64,000 nucleotides of DNA from contig OU964921.1 of assembly GCA_918807975.1 (NCBI GenBank), positions 43,240,498-43,304,497 of the forward strand, in the 5' to 3' direction. Both the position numbers and the translations under genes were made by a program. This stretch comes from Aplidium turbinatum. Taxonomy: Eukaryota; Chordata; Ascidiacea; Aplousobranchia; Polyclinidae. Below the pieces are notes generated by a model. It was given only the letters and a program-made list of their open reading frames with translations. It was not told the origin of the DNA and searched no databases. This document shows, in pieces, positions 22,954 through 35,190 of the stretch; position 1 is the stretch's first letter; the number at the start of each line of letters is the position of its first letter.

Positions 22954-24141
22954 CAGGGTTCGATCTTAGCGGTAGTCCGCTAGCCAATGGCTAGTGAAAA
23001 TTTGCGCGGACTAGTAGAAATTTTGCAGTACTAGTCCGATTGGCTAGTGAAAATATTCGCCGGTGAAAAGTTTTGGTTTACAAAATGGCGATCGGCGACG
23101 TCACTCTGAAATACTGCAAACGAAGAAGGCGGCAAAGTCGTTCGACTGAGCATGTGACTACTTTTTTCTCGCATTTTTGCTAGACACGACGCGTGGTAGT
23201 AGTCAGCACAGAGTTGCCAATTTGGCTTTTTTGAAGCCAGATTTTGAGAATCTGGCTGTTTTTCAACTCGCTTGGCTTATTTTTTTTTAAATAAAAAAAG
23301 CCAGAAAAATTAGGCTTTTTCTGGCTTTTTTCATGTTTCATCGATTTTTTGTCAAATTAATAAAAAGCCAACATAATTTTGGCTTTTTTTGGCTTAATTT
23401 TATCTTTCGCGATTTTTCTTAGGAAAAAATTCGGTCTGCGTCAATTCGAGCAGTAATTTCTACCTTATATTTGGTTGTAGTGTCCGACCGAATTTCGTTT
23501 TGAAGCCGAAACTAGAAATTTTTCTAGTTGCTTGTCTTTTCATTAACTATGTTTCTGCGTTGTCGCTGCAAAGTCAAAGTTCGGTGGGACACTATTTGGT
23601 TGTGCACTTTTTATATGTGTATGTTTAATGAATACTAATTGGCTTTTTCAGCTGTTTTTTTGCTGGCTTTTTTTGTGACTAGGTCTGGCTTTTTTTGGTG
23701 AAGACAGGTTGGCAACCCTGGTCAGCACGGAGACGTCAGCATCCCAGCAAGCAGCAGTTAGCAAAATTAATGTTTTTTTGTTGGTATATCGTGATCAAAT
23801 GCTGATTCACCGTTACTACAAAGTGTCTAACGCTTAGTGTTAGCTGGGTAGTTAGCGCTATTGAGGCTTCTTTGGATTGCTACCTTGTCGTAGTTGAAGA
23901 GCTCGTGTGCCTCCGTGACCTAGAAGGTGTTTTTGCGCGTATTGTTGCTCTCTTGTGCGTACTGAAATCTGAAAGCCTTTAGTTAGTTTCAGTCTAAGCC
24001 AAAACACTTATCTTAATACGTCATCAGACAAGTGAAAAGTCAGTAAACTTGTCGGACTAGTGAAAAATCGTGCGGGCTAGTGAAAACGGGGAGCAACTAG
24101 TCCGGTGGGCTAGTGAAAAAAAAAGTTAAGATTGACCCCTG
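22954..24141. mobile_element. hAT-like MITE, 1.19 kb, with GCATT duplication
   Basis: Ends CAGGGTTCGATCTTA...TAAGATTGACCCCTG. GCATT lies directly outside on both sides (22949-22953, 24142-24146), which fits hAT elements with a 5-bp duplication. Subterminal GGCTAGTGAAAA and GGACTAG words repeat on both sides. It contains a second MITE at 23210-23720. Confidence 0.8.
23210..23720. mobile_element. hAT MITE nested in the previous one
   Basis: Ends (C)AGAGTTGCCAATTTGG...GGTTGGCAACCCTG, with GTCAGCAC at both borders (23202-23209, 23721-23728). Many TTGGCTTTTTT words sit in both halves. No gene. Confidence 0.85.
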
Positions 24142-24344
24142 GCATTTCATTTGATAAAAATGAATTTGCGTCAAAGCAAAGAGAACTTTTTGCTGTTTTG
24201 CCAATTTTTAAATTTTGCAATGACCCTTCACCTGCCCATACCGTAAGAAAAATGAATAAAGCGAGTCGTCTTGGTATTCCACTGTTCCTAGAGCAACAGA
24301 ACAGGCCTTTGCTTCCAATAACGACCACAAACAGGAAACAGGCC

Positions 24345-25015
24345 ATATTTACTTGCTCCATAACCTTAGAAGTTGACATGAGCACAAGTCCTGAGTCTTT
24401 CTTGAAGTGTGGAATAGTGCACCATCTTGTTGGAATGTAAAGGGCTGATCTTTGTGGTATTTTTTCATCTCTTCAAGGGCTGGAACCAAAATATCGTTAA
24501 TGAAGCGATCTGAATTGTTTTTAACCCCTTGTTCCACGAAAATCAGAGAAGACTTCCAAGTTTTGGAGATGACGGCCCACACCATGACAAAAGACGGTTT
24601 TTGATGGTAGTAAACTGTTCTCACAGAATCTTTAATATTTGCTGAAGACTTTTCATAAATTTTATTATTCTGATTGTTGAACTGAGCTTCAATTGTGAAA
24701 AGTTTTCATCTGAAAAAATGATCTTTTTCTCTACCATGCCTGCCCAGTTCTCTGAGAAGAATCTATGCTCTTTAAAGTCTCTTTTGCTTTTGGAAAGGGT
24801 GTAAGGAGCTGTCGTTTTCTCAAGGAGACAACTGAAGATTCTTTTCCACATTGTTTCTCATTAAAGTGTTGCTCACATTCATCTCTTTTGACCATTTGAT
24901 GGATGGATTTGTTTGGGTTTCTCCACACCCTTTCTCGGACAGCCTTAATCATTTTTTTGTTTGAGCAGTGCGATGTCTTCTACTCCTAGGACGATCTTCA
25001 GATGTACCAAGTTTT
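24345..25015 (-). pseudogene. Decayed mariner-type transposase
   Basis: Minus-strand pieces in order: ERVWRNPNKSIHQMVKRDECE (about 24930-24860), KIIFSDEN (first catalytic Asp, about 24720), VMVWAVISKTWKSSLIFVEQG (about 24590-24540) and FTFQQDGALFHTS (second catalytic Asp, about 24440). These are the standard landmarks of a Tc1/mariner DDE/D transposase. Frameshifts separate the pieces and both ends of the protein are missing. The inverted termini were not identified. Confidence 0.85.
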
Positions 25016-26201
25016 TTAAATGCATTCTCAACATGGTAAATGGGGGATTAGGCAACTTCTAAGAGCTTAATGATCTCATAGTTAGTTTCCCCGCACAATG
25101 GACCTGAATAATAGCTTCTCTTTGCTCATGTTAGACCTTACAATTAAACCTAAATTTTAGAGAGTTTAGAAAGATATTTAGCATAATAAAAGGCATAAAT
25201 GATATATCCTATTCTTAACCACTGCGCTAACGGGGCAAACTTTTTTTTAAAGTAGCATTCCATCATTGTGCAGTCAACCTCAAGCCCTAACGATTACATA
25301 AATATACCAGCAAAAACAGACAGTATTTATAGAGACAATAAATTTACAGACATTACATGTATCTTTAGTTTCCATCTTGCTGCCTCAAAAAACTTTATGA
25401 GAAGTTGCAAGTAGATTATTTGATTGTTCCACCAATGAACTCTCTTCATGACAAGTCTTAATTGATCATTTTATCAACCTAATTTCACATTCTTTTATTA
25501 GTTACTGGTTTTAATTTTTTTATCTCATCTGTTTTGTTTGAAAACGAGATTAACTAGGAGGAGTCAGACTTACACTTTAAGTTTGGCAGACAGTTCCTCT
25601 GCAGATGTGTTCATTAAGATTAAAAAGCGAAAAATGAATTATTGGCACCTTCATCTATAAGCTACTTTGTTAAATGCAAAATTACTGCCATAATGAGGAA
25701 TGACCAAGTTGTTTCTTTATTTTCATAATTGCAAAAAACAGTTTTTATACTTTATTTCTGTAAAAAATGAAAATAGAAATTGCTACCGTGACAAATAAAA
25801 TTGCCACTGTACGAGTATTTAAAAAAACAAATAAATTTTAGGTAAGTGCAAAATTACTGCCATATTCAAAATAATAATAATTAGTTTTAGTAAAAAATAA
25901 CCGTCTCGCATCATTCAGACCTTACGGCCTGGGGATGGTGTCATTTGTGCTTGCGTCATTGGGCCCGCGGCATAAAGTCGGGTATCCCCTTTATGGCCCC
26001 TTGTCAGTTGCATCCATGCTATTTACTCAAGCAACCATTCATGCACATTTTAAACTTTAAAAGTTTTAATATTTCTTTCATATACTACTTGTCATATTTC
26101 TAAGTTTCTTGGTGTGCTAGTGTATTGTACCTGGTACTCTTTTGTCCTGAAAAAATAATGACAAAAAGTAAAAGAAATTAACATATTTTACATCTTTTTA
26201 G

Positions 26202-29200
26202 GTATGGTGGTGATGTGGTTGAAGAAGACAAAAATGTGAAGATTTCAACAGCAGACAAAATAAAGGAATTAAAAGTTAAAGCTAAGTCTCGAAAGAAACA
26301 TAAGATTAAAAAAGATAAAGTTTCAATTGAAAGCAGGGAAACAGGCGAAACGACTTCAATTTCCAGTCCACCTGAAAAGAAGAAAAAGCTGTTAACAAAA
26401 GAGGTTGAAAAGCTAGAAGCAGACACAGATGAGGATGGTGGCAACATTAGTGCACAGACCAAACTTGCAAAAAATGCAAACACGAACATTATTCAAGACA
26501 TTTCTGTTTCTGACAGTAGTCGTAAGTCAACAGAATATTGTAAACCTGGTTTAACACATGAAACTTCAAATAGTATTAACATAGAAAAATTGTCAGATGA
26601 TGCTTCAAAATCGATCAGTCAAATTAAAGATACCCATGCCTTGGAAACAAGAGAAAATAGACAAAATGTGGTCACAAAATCTGACAATAGTAATGATGTT
26701 AAAACCAGTAGAGAAGTGCGTGTGCTTGGAAGTGATTATAATCCAACCGATCATTTCAAAGCTGCTTTAAATAAAGAAGTGGGGGGATTTACAATCCTTG
26801 GGGATTATATGACTCCAGCCACACGAAAGGTATAAAGGTTAAATGTTTGTTTTACAATGATATAGCATGAAAGAATGTAAATGTTATACGAATATACAGC
26901 AATTTTAAATGGGATCGAGATATTCCAATGCGATTGGTTTGTCGCAGAAACATCTTACAGTGAAATTATTTTGTGCTAATTCTATTTCATCCGTTGAATA
27001 TATCATGACTTGTGCAGATATTTGCTTATCAATTCCTATCACAATTTTTGTTTTATTGAAACCAACAAGATTTCAAGCAGTTTTGTTATACTTGTTAGGG
27101 TTTAATTGCTATGTCATAATTATTATCCTAAGTTTTTTCCATCTTATTTATGATTATTAATTTTCTTTAGGTTTTATTGAATTGATTTTTCTGACAGCGC
27201 AGCACTAAAAATGTTTTAATTTGTTCTGTTTTAATGTTTGTTGATGTTTGAATCATTTTGTATTTAACTGTTCCCAATCAGTTTTTGTCAATCATCTGCT
27301 TATGTGCTTTTAGTAATGCAAAATTATTTCTCTCCCATGCAAGCCTTTTATTTGTATGAGCTAGTATCTTATTTTTAGAGAATTGACCTAACAATTTAAG
27401 TTTTGCTAATCGTTCACCAAATACAAAGTCATAAGGTTGAAGATACTTTTAATCTTTGCAGGTGGCAAGAAAATTGCCAGAGTGGTTGGATAATCCCAAC
27501 ATAATTGAGGATGTAAGTTCCAAGTCAGAAGACTTTGGTGATACCATTAAAGCAATAGATCCAATTTTAATAGACAATCTCTCCAAAATGGGCATAACTA
27601 GCTTGTTTCCAGGTAATTTATAAACTGAACAACATCTTATTGTTTTGAATAGATCTAGAGCAGTGCTACTCAAACTGTGGTACGCGTACGGTGGCGGTAC
27701 GCAAGCACTTCACTGCCGGTACGCGACTATAGTTTGAAAATAATTTATTGATTATTGTTTTGTGACAAGATGAGAAAATGCTTCTCACCATGTAGTGATC
27801 ATCATCATCCATCGTCGGTTTGTTCCCCACTAGTGGGGGTGGCCGATTGTTTCCGCGCAGCAATTGTCTTAATCTCTTTTCTCCATTTCACCCTGTCCCT
27901 TGCATCTTCCTCCTTCAGTCCGACTTTTTTAAACTCATCCTTCACTTGTTGTTTCCACGTTCTTCTTGGACGACCTCGTTTCCTCTTCCCATCCACCTTT
28001 AGATCTAGTGCCTTTCTAAGAAAAGTTCCTTCCTCCCTCCTTATCACATGTCCATACCATCTGACTCCATTTGCTCTTGCCAGTTGGTCTATGGTCTCTC
28101 TCATCTCAAGCATATCCAACAATTCTTCAGTCCTTTTTTCCCTTCTCGTTTTCACCCCACACATTGCTCTCACCATTGACCTTTCCGTTCTTCTCAGGAT
28201 TGCCAGTTCACTCTCTCTCAATACCCATGTCTCGCTACCATATAGCATTGCAGGCCGCACACAGCTCCGATATACTTTTCCTTTCATCCTTAGTGAAAAT
28301 TTTCTGCCATGCAACATTTCCCCACATTCCCTGAACTTTGCCCAGCCCAATCTTGCCCTTGATGTAATGATGTAATGGGAAAACTAGTGTAATGTAGTGA
28401 TGTAATGGGAAACTTTTCCAAAACTCGGGAAACTCAATTAACTCAATTTAACTCGGGAAACTCAATTCCAAAAAAGCGTTTAACCCAAAGCAGGAACGTT
28501 AAAGTTTGGTTGAAACATTGAAAATTAATCTGCTTCCAGTGCAAAGGACTGACAGCACAGTATCTTTTTTATATTTTCTTAAGTTTTAAAACGTTTCGCT
28601 TTCGTCTTATGTTGGCAGTTTTAAGACTAGCCTATAGGTTGTTGTATTTGTTGCAACTTTTGATACGTTTTTACACAAAAAATTTAGTACCTAAGTAGTT
28701 TGTAAACAACTAGTTCTTCATTTTCATATAAAAATTTCGGGTAATTTATTGGATTAACATGCTCTTTACAGTTCAGCAACAACTCATTCCTGTTATATTG
28801 AGAGATACAAAATTTGGTGTTGGTCCTTGTGTATTTCCTCCTAATGATGTTTGTGTCAGTGCTCCCACTGGAAGTGGAAAGACAATTGCATTTGCTCTGC
28901 CGATTGTTCAGGTGATAATTTGTGTGTTCAATCCGATTGTCACCTGTAATGAGATCGCTTTCTCTACATTAACGTCTTGTTAGTTCATTTTGTTGTTTTT
29001 CACATAATTTGTAACAAGGCTGTGGTGGTGGTTGTAAAGCAAGGCTGATGTGGTGGTTGTAAATAAACGTTTAAGTATGTTATGATTATTCATTTACAAC
29101 TGAGTGCAATTGAAGTAATCTGCACTGTGGTGCAACTTTACAGTGAACTTAATAAGTGTTTTACAATCGCTCTAAAATGTTTCAAATGGTATAGCGGTGT

Positions 29201-32200
29201 AAGTCAAACGGATTCTGTCAAAGTGCTCTGAAATTTCTCAAATTTTATAACTTGTTTTTATATATTTGGTGCATATTTTAGTCGTTGCTGCAGCGTGTAG
29301 TTGCAGCCACACGGGCGCTAGCTGTGCTACCAACTCGGGAGCTTGCCGCTCAAGTCCACCAAGTCTTCATGGAGCTGTGCGAGAAAACCTCACTGCGCTG
29401 CGTGCTGCTAAGTGGGACGAGTGGTACCCCTGAGCAAGAAGTGAAGACATTGGTCAAATTTGGGTTAGACAATGCTATTCTGAGCATGGTGATATAAGTA
29501 ATTTTTGTAAAATATCGAAATCTCAATACGTAAAAGACAATCACTGCAACTGAAGAATCGCCCCCGACTCATTATTATTAATTTTCTTCCTCTCGTCAAG
29601 TGTTGGAGCCAATGAAGTGCCAAGTTTCTCTGTCATGAGATTTTTCTTTTACAGTTTTGTAATCAAGTCCTGACTACTCTTTCACATTATTGGTCCAAAT
29701 TTTTGGTGGTCTGCCTCTATTTCGTTTGTCATTTATTTTTCTTACCCGACTAGTGGGGACAAAACAGAATTTGGGTGATGATTATGATGTATGATAAGTA
29801 AACAGCAGATATATTTTGTTTTTGTAGAAGAACCGGCGTCCCTTCACTCCCTGATATCGTTGTGGCCACTCCTGGAAGATTGGTATGGCATCTTAAGCAC
29901 TGCTCACACTTTGTTCTAGACAAGCTCAGGTTTGTCAGAAGGAACTTGTAGATATCGTGTGCTCCAAAGTTACATGTGGTTTGCTATTGTATAAGCATCT
30001 GTTAAACGTTGCATACTTTAGAGTTTGTTTTTTAGTTATCGCATCTAAAACTTTGACAAAATGACCAAAAAAAAACTAGAAAATAATTTCGATTTTTAAG
30101 TCATGATTTTTGACTGTTACAGGTTTTTGGTGATTGACGAAGCAGACAGGATGATGGATCAAATTAAAAACGATTGGTTGAGCATAGTTGAAAGTGCAGC
30201 TTACGTTGGTCGATCAAAAATGCAAAAACTTACTGTGAAAAGTTTGTCCAGCCCGACAACACCTTTGCAGAAGTTGCTATTTTCTGCCACTCTCAGTGCT
30301 GACCCAGAAAAGTTAGAGCAACTAAATCTCTTTCAACCTCGTTTGTATACCGCTGTCTCAAAGTCATCCAGCAATGATTTGCCAAACACAGAAACAACCA
30401 AACTTGTAGGAAAATATACAACTCCCGTTGGACTATCGGTAAGACGTCACTTTACGTTGTTTTAGCGTTTTAATTCCCACGATGCATTTCTCCCCTATGT
30501 TGACCAGTAATAAAGCTTTTATTGGTTTGTTGAAATATGTTGAATACCATTTGATCATTGATGTTACAGTGCCAATACCCAAAACAGGATACATTTTGTG
30601 CACTTGCAGCGATATACAGATGCTGAAGCAACAAGGTGTGATTTGTATGCAAGGAATTCATTGACAATTTACAGCATGTCAAGTGACAATGATGCATTTA
30701 ATAGAAAAGTTGACAGTGGATTTACGTTTTGTGTTAAACATTCAAATATGTTTTCAGGAGTTTATGGTTGTATGTTCCCCCGGAGAAAAACCTCTCGTCG
30801 TCCTTCACTTGGCTCTTCAGCACAACAGAGTTCTGTGTTTTGCTGGATCAATTCAAACAGCGCAGCGCCTTGCCGTTCTACTTCAGCTTTATGCCGACAA
30901 AGCAGGTAATATTGTGATGTCAAAGTGTTCTTTATGGGTATCTAAAACTTTTTTGAGTGAATATTTCGACTTTCTGTAAAGTACTAATTGTTCACGGATT
31001 AAGCTGCATGATACAATTTTGGTAGAGAGGTGTCTTTCTTTAACCATAGACAGATAAAACCAAGCAACCACACGGCATTTAACATTATACATTAGAGTGA
31101 ACATAAAACTATAAACTACTAACTACGAACGTTTTCGGCCATACTCAAGTTAGCCCTTCTCAAGTAACGAAAATAACTGATTTTACAATTGCATCTACAT
31201 TGAAAATAACTGATCTGCACAATGAATTGAAAAACGAAATGCACAAGAATGAAACTGCAAAGCAGAGGAGAAAGGCATGAGTTACTAGAATACTAGATGA
31301 TATACTGTGAAACAAATTTTTAGTTGGTGGCTTTTATGATCAATGATATTTATGATTTATATTTGTCTTTAGGTTTATCTCAAAAGTTTGTTAGCGCTGA
31401 ATTTTCCTCCAAGTTGTCAATGGGAAAGCGAAGTGCAATTTTGAAGAAGTTTAGAGCTGGGAAAATTAACATGTGGGTAGATACAACAGCGTTTGCTTAA
31501 CTGCTTATGACGGTTCAAAGTTTGGAGTATGATGAAGAATGGATGTTTGACTTTAATATACACGCCTTTTGTTAGCTTTAAGATAGTGATAATGTATAAG
31601 AAAAGATTTATTTTGTAGTTGTATTTTATAAGTAATATTTGTAAATTAAATTTGTTAGATAAAATAAAGATATAAAACTACTTCCTCATAGTTTGGTGGC
31701 GTCTGATTCCATGGCTCGTGGGATGGACATCAAAGGAGTGTCTTTTGTTATTCTGTACGATGCGCCCAGTCTTATAAAAACTTACATCCATCGGGTAGGA
31801 CGAACAGCCCGTGCAGGAGAGAAGGGCACGGCGTATACTATACTGAGACCTCAGGAGGTGAGAGAATTATTTGCTTATGAAAAAGATCGATGCTTGAATA
31901 CATTGTTGTATGCTTTTATTGTATCAATTGGTCATGACAATGAAACATGCGTGTAGAGAAAGTTTCTCAAAAATACAAGTCATCACAAGCCTTAAAGCAG
32001 CCGGCGGCCATCGCGGCCATGGCCGCTAAGTAGTGCTTGAATGACCGCCAGTGCTACCTCCTCAGTCGGCCAAGTTTGGCCGCCGGTATCTTCGAGCTAA
32101 TTATTTAATTTTGCAATAGAATGATCGTGAATTAGCTGTCGAAAATATCTAGTATCAAAGAGTGACGCAGAATTAGGTCACCGCGTCCATGGCTAAGTCT

Positions 32201-33393
32201 TGTTTGTAATTCCCGACGTTTATTTTAAGAAAGTGTTAATCCGAAGTGCTAATTTACATCGGCTGGCAATATTGTCGTTTTTATGTCGATTCAATGCTGT
32301 CGGACATTGAATCGTTGTTAAAAAGGAGAACTACCCAGACAACAAAATTCGTCATTTTTACCCTGATTGAACGACTGTAAACGTAGAATCAATGTAAAAA
32401 TGACGGATTTTGTTGTCTGGGTAGGTTAGTTGACATCCGAGAGGAAAACACGTGTCTTCATCAGAGTTGAGAAATGTTTCCGCTGTTGGTTAGTGACTTC
32501 ACACACTCAACGGTGACATCATTACGGTATAAATGGTCAGGTTTTATGAAAGGCGGTATTCGGTAATGCAGTTGAAACAATTTAGTGTCGTTAGATGGTC
32601 CCGCAATACCGGATTACAATCCTGATAAAGCAGTTATTGCGTGGTGCAACGATTCTACAGCAGGACGTCGCCCAGACTTCAACAACACTACGTGTTCATT
32701 TTGGCCTTGTTGCAAGTTTAATTCTATTTACTTCTGCTATCGTTATTTGTATTTTGGCCTCCAAGCACGCAGATTTGGCCGCCGAGAAGGAGCTCTCGGT
32801 AGGTCACGATGGCTGCCGGTAAAAAACACGAGTTTTAAGGCCTGCATCACGTTGAACTTCTGACGAAAACAATGAATTGCACAGTTTTTTGTTTGGCTGT
32901 TTTTTTGTAGTATCCGTGCTTAGCCCTGGTGTTAAAAATTTATATTTAGTGGGCGGGAAGGCAAGGCCAATCTTCGTGTCCACCATTAAGCATGTCATTA
33001 TGTATCTTGCCAATGGCGAAAACACGGCCTCTTCCTCTCATAGGTGTCGAAATAACTCCGTACAATGGCTCTCAAGCAGACGCTTTCAGTATTTTCATAG
33101 TTCACACTTCTAAGACCATTTTCAGAATAAGTAGTATTTGTTTTTAACAAGGATACCATTAGAATACGTGTATGGGTCCGGTTCCATCCAGCTTAATATG
33201 AATCTCACGTAACCATAATTAAGCAACAAAATACTGGATTGTATAGGTGTTCCCATTCAAAGCAATGCTCAACTCAGCCGGAAAGTCGATTAAACGAAAG
33301 AAAATTTGGGATTCCGATTTAAAGAAGCTCGAGCCAATCTATGAAGAGGTGTTGCCTTTGGTTGCAGAAAAGTTAAAAGAGGAAAAAAGATGA
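26202..33393 (+). CDS. DDX51: DDX51/Dbp6-type DEAD-box RNA helicase (first exon not found)
   Basis: ATP-dependent RNA helicase of the nucleolar DDX51/Dbp6 type, involved in large ribosomal subunit assembly in known orthologs. Ten visible coding exons, all with AG/GT borders and matching phases: 26202-26829, 27462-27612, 28772-28911, 29282-29463, 29828-29929, 30123-30438, 30758-30905, 31373-31472, 31692-31857, 33247-33393 (TGA stop). They give about 693 residues (human about 666). The lysine-rich N-terminal tail (exon 1 of the list) is followed by the Q-motif Gln (FPVQQQLIP), Walker [25 protein letters not shown] (VIDEADRM), SAT (LFSATLS), ARGMD and [10 protein letters not shown]. The C-terminus ends in a charged helix ([16 protein letters not shown]). 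The list starts in the third base of a codon (Y-G-G-D follows), so a short upstream exon with the ATG must exist; orthologs begin with a brief M..F..NRY segment. Introns carry transposon fragments in both orientations. Confidence 0.93.
27663..27790. mobile_element. hAT-like terminus in a DDX51 intron
   Basis: CAGTGCTACTCAAACTGTGG followed by TACGCGTACGG palindromes, the usual look of a Charlie-like hAT left end. No matching right end was found; a LINE tail starts right after it. Confidence 0.5.
27797..28378 (-). mobile_element. 3' part of a LINE (RTE-like) in a DDX51 intron
   Basis: Open minus-strand frame of about 181 codons: [65 protein letters not shown] and the end [13 protein letters not shown], followed by GATGATGAT. 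This is the region after the reverse transcriptase in RTE-like LINEs. It is intact over this stretch, antisense to the host gene, and a different family from 11620-14320. Confidence 0.8.
29556..29745 (-). mobile_element. RTE LINE tail fragment, same family as 11620-14320
   Basis: Complement matches 14160-14320: CGAAATAGAGGCAGACCACC, AAATTTGGACCAAT, AGAGAAACTTGGC, CGAGAGGAAG, ending in AATAATAATGAG. Antisense inside a DDX51 intron. Confidence 0.8.
31065..31310 (-). mobile_element. Penelope-like terminal repeat fragment in a DDX51 intron
   Basis: The complement reads AAGGGCTAACTTGAGTATGG then CCGAAAACGTTCGTAG, the end signature of Penelope-like elements. The flanks (GAATGAAACTGCAAAGCAGAGG) match 34430-34465 and, inverted, 35140-35165. 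A fossil with no coding part here. Confidence 0.65.
32270..32322. repeat. Short palindrome with GATTCAATG core
   Basis: TTTTTATGTCGATTCAATG faces CATTGAATCGTTGTTAAAAA across an 8-bp loop. Member of the ATTCAACG palindrome group. Confidence 0.6.
32330..32424. repeat. 95-bp palindromic mini-element, CTACCCAG ends
   Basis: CTACCCAGACAACAAAAT and CGTCATTTTTAC on the left pair with GTAAAAATGACGG and ATTTTGTTGTCTGGGTAG on the right; the centre has GATTGAACGAC...ACGTAGAATCAATG. Best preserved copy of the group. Confidence 0.75.
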
Positions 33394-33739
33394 ATTGAAT
33401 TTCGTTGCAAATTTAGTTGGTGCAGCGCCGTTGCAGAATACATCACATGTATGACGTAAAGAAGTGTTTTTGCAAAAATAATAGGCTTGGGCTATAAAAG
33501 TGGATTTGACCTACATATACATTATACAGTAGGCTAGAATCCGCTTAACTCGACACCAGATGGGAAATATAGTTTAAAATCAAGGCCGTGAAGTCGGGCA
33601 TAAAATATGCGACTCCAACTCCTCGGTTTATAATTGGCCGACTCCGGACACGCCAAAATTTCCGGCTCCAAAGCCCTGGTAAAAAACCGTTGCTCCACCT
33701 TTGCGCTTTAAAATATGTATTGAGAGGCAAATAAAACCT

Positions 33740-35190
33740 AACAAAAGGATGGCATTTAACATGAAAATAAACTAGAAATTACAGACGTTTTTGGCGATAC
33801 TCATGTTAGCTCTTTTTAAGTACGGTAATCAACTGGCTGATATTAGCCTAGGCCAGTGGTTCTCAACCTTTTTCTTACGTGGCCCATTTTCGTTGCCATA
33901 AAAGTTCTGTGGCCCAATAAATTTCTATGAAAGATAAAAGTGTAAAATAGGTTTAGTTAGAACAAAAAACAGCAGAACATATTTTAAGATAGATTATTTA
34001 TTCAGGCGTGCATTAGTTGCTGCCGAACATTATCGACCAATACATCAATGTTTGGAGGGGTTGAAGAGGGCACAACGTATACCATCTTCCACATTTAATC
34101 GTTTTCGAGCCTTTGTTTTCATCTGCAACAAAGTGAAAAAGCCTACTTCACATAAATACGTAGGCTACTGCTGAAAGGCAACAGCACTTTGATCCATTCT
34201 TTACTGATACGTGGGTACAAAACACACACCTTTGCCCAAAACTCAAATGATAACAAATGAATGAAACTAAATTCTTAATTAAACATACCTTTTTTATATT
34301 GGTCTGTGGCCCATCTCAAAATGTTTCCCTGGTCCATCAGTGGGCCATGGCCCACTGGTTGAGAACCGCTGGCCTAGGCTATTCATAAATTGCAGTTACA
34401 GAAATGATCTACGTACACAAAAATCGAAACAAGAAACGCATAAGAATGAAATAGCAAGACAGAGGAGAGGCAAAATCACATGACGCTTAATTGCCTAGGA
34501 AAAAACACAAATCAGTGACGCAAAATTATGTGAAGATATTTAGCAGATAGAACGCGCCTGCGGCAAACGTGAATTGAAAAACTTTCTAACAGTTCCCTTT
34601 ATCGGTAAAGCATCGAAACGTATTGTCAGTAACATGTCAAGTTTTATTAAAATGAAGTTCAACGTGAATATTATTCCCGAATATAAAACATTTAAAGTGG
34701 GTTATTATTTTCAGCTTAAATCTGGGACTCCCTCCTGCTTGTGTTCAAATGTCGTGTAGGCTACAAGTTCACTTGTTCGCACGACGCGAACTGTACATAG
34801 GCTACATTGGTATGTCCACGCGGCATTTGGCCACGAGAGTGAGGGAGCACTTAGATTTAACTAATTTGAACAGAAGAAGTGCCATTAAAGGCCATATATT
34901 CGATTGCCAATCATGTTTAAACAACAAACCATCCTTGAAATCTTTTAGAGTTTTGCGAAAATGTTTCACCGAATTTGACACTAAAATCCACGAGGCTTTG
35001 CTGATAAAATCATACAATCCCAGCCTCAATACGCAGTTGTTGCCGCAGGTGCTTCTTATTTGCTTAACGTCTTTTCTTAATTCATCATATGATGCGTGTT
35101 GGCCTAGCGGAATTAACCGCCATGTGATGTGCCTTTCTCCTCTGCTTTGCCGTTTCATTCTTATGCATGTCGTTTTCAATAGACCTTTTG
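33740..35190 (+). mobile_element. Penelope-like retroelement remnant with GIY-YIG domain
   Basis: 34574-35060 encodes the end of a Penelope-like protein: KASKRIVSNMSSFIKMKFNV, LKSGTPSCLCSNVV, then the GIY-YIG nuclease core YIGYIGMSTRHLATRVREH and IKGHIFDCQSC. 34395-34500 recurs inverted at 35095-35185, as usual for the flanking repeats of these elements. The 5' part with the reverse transcriptase is absent, so it is broken, with several breaks in what remains. A hAT is inserted at 33854-34371. Related termini lie at 31065, 44940 and elsewhere. Confidence 0.8.
33854..34371. mobile_element. hAT MITE, 518 bp
   Basis: Ends CAGTGGTTCTCAACCTTT...GGTTGAGAACCGCTG, with perfect 8-bp target duplication GCCTAGGC (33846-33853, 34372-34379). 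The empty site would read TTAGCCTAGGCTA, two adjacent TA-N3-TA motifs. Subterminal GGCCCA words on both sides. Confidence 0.93.

Larger units (their letters stand above)
22905..24365 (+). other. Coding-like segment split by a hAT MITE, identity unknown
   Basis: If the MITE at 22954-24141 and one GCATT copy are set aside, a frame runs SSSKLLPMFWHLKPHAKYSI then FDKNEFASKQRELFAVLP, CNDPSPAHTVRKMNK and FLEQQNRPLLPITTTNRKQ. It stays open for about 100 codons until it runs into mariner sequence near 24360. Composition looks protein-like, but I recognise no family. It may be an old transposon gene or a host pseudo-exon. Confidence 0.3.
31995..32821. mobile_element. Probable MITE with CCGGC(G/A)GCCATCG ends
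   Basis: CCGGCGGCCATCG near 32003 is inverted at 32807-32820 (CGATGGCTGCCGG). TTTGGCCGCC lies inside both ends (32086-32095, 32772-32781). Target duplication is unclear. It holds two short palindromes at 32270-32424 and lies in the last intron of DDX51. Confidence 0.5.

Noticed and set aside
27755-28375. Plus-strand 206-codon frame
   Set aside because: It is the complement of a LINE C-terminal coding region; the minus strand gives the recognisable protein.
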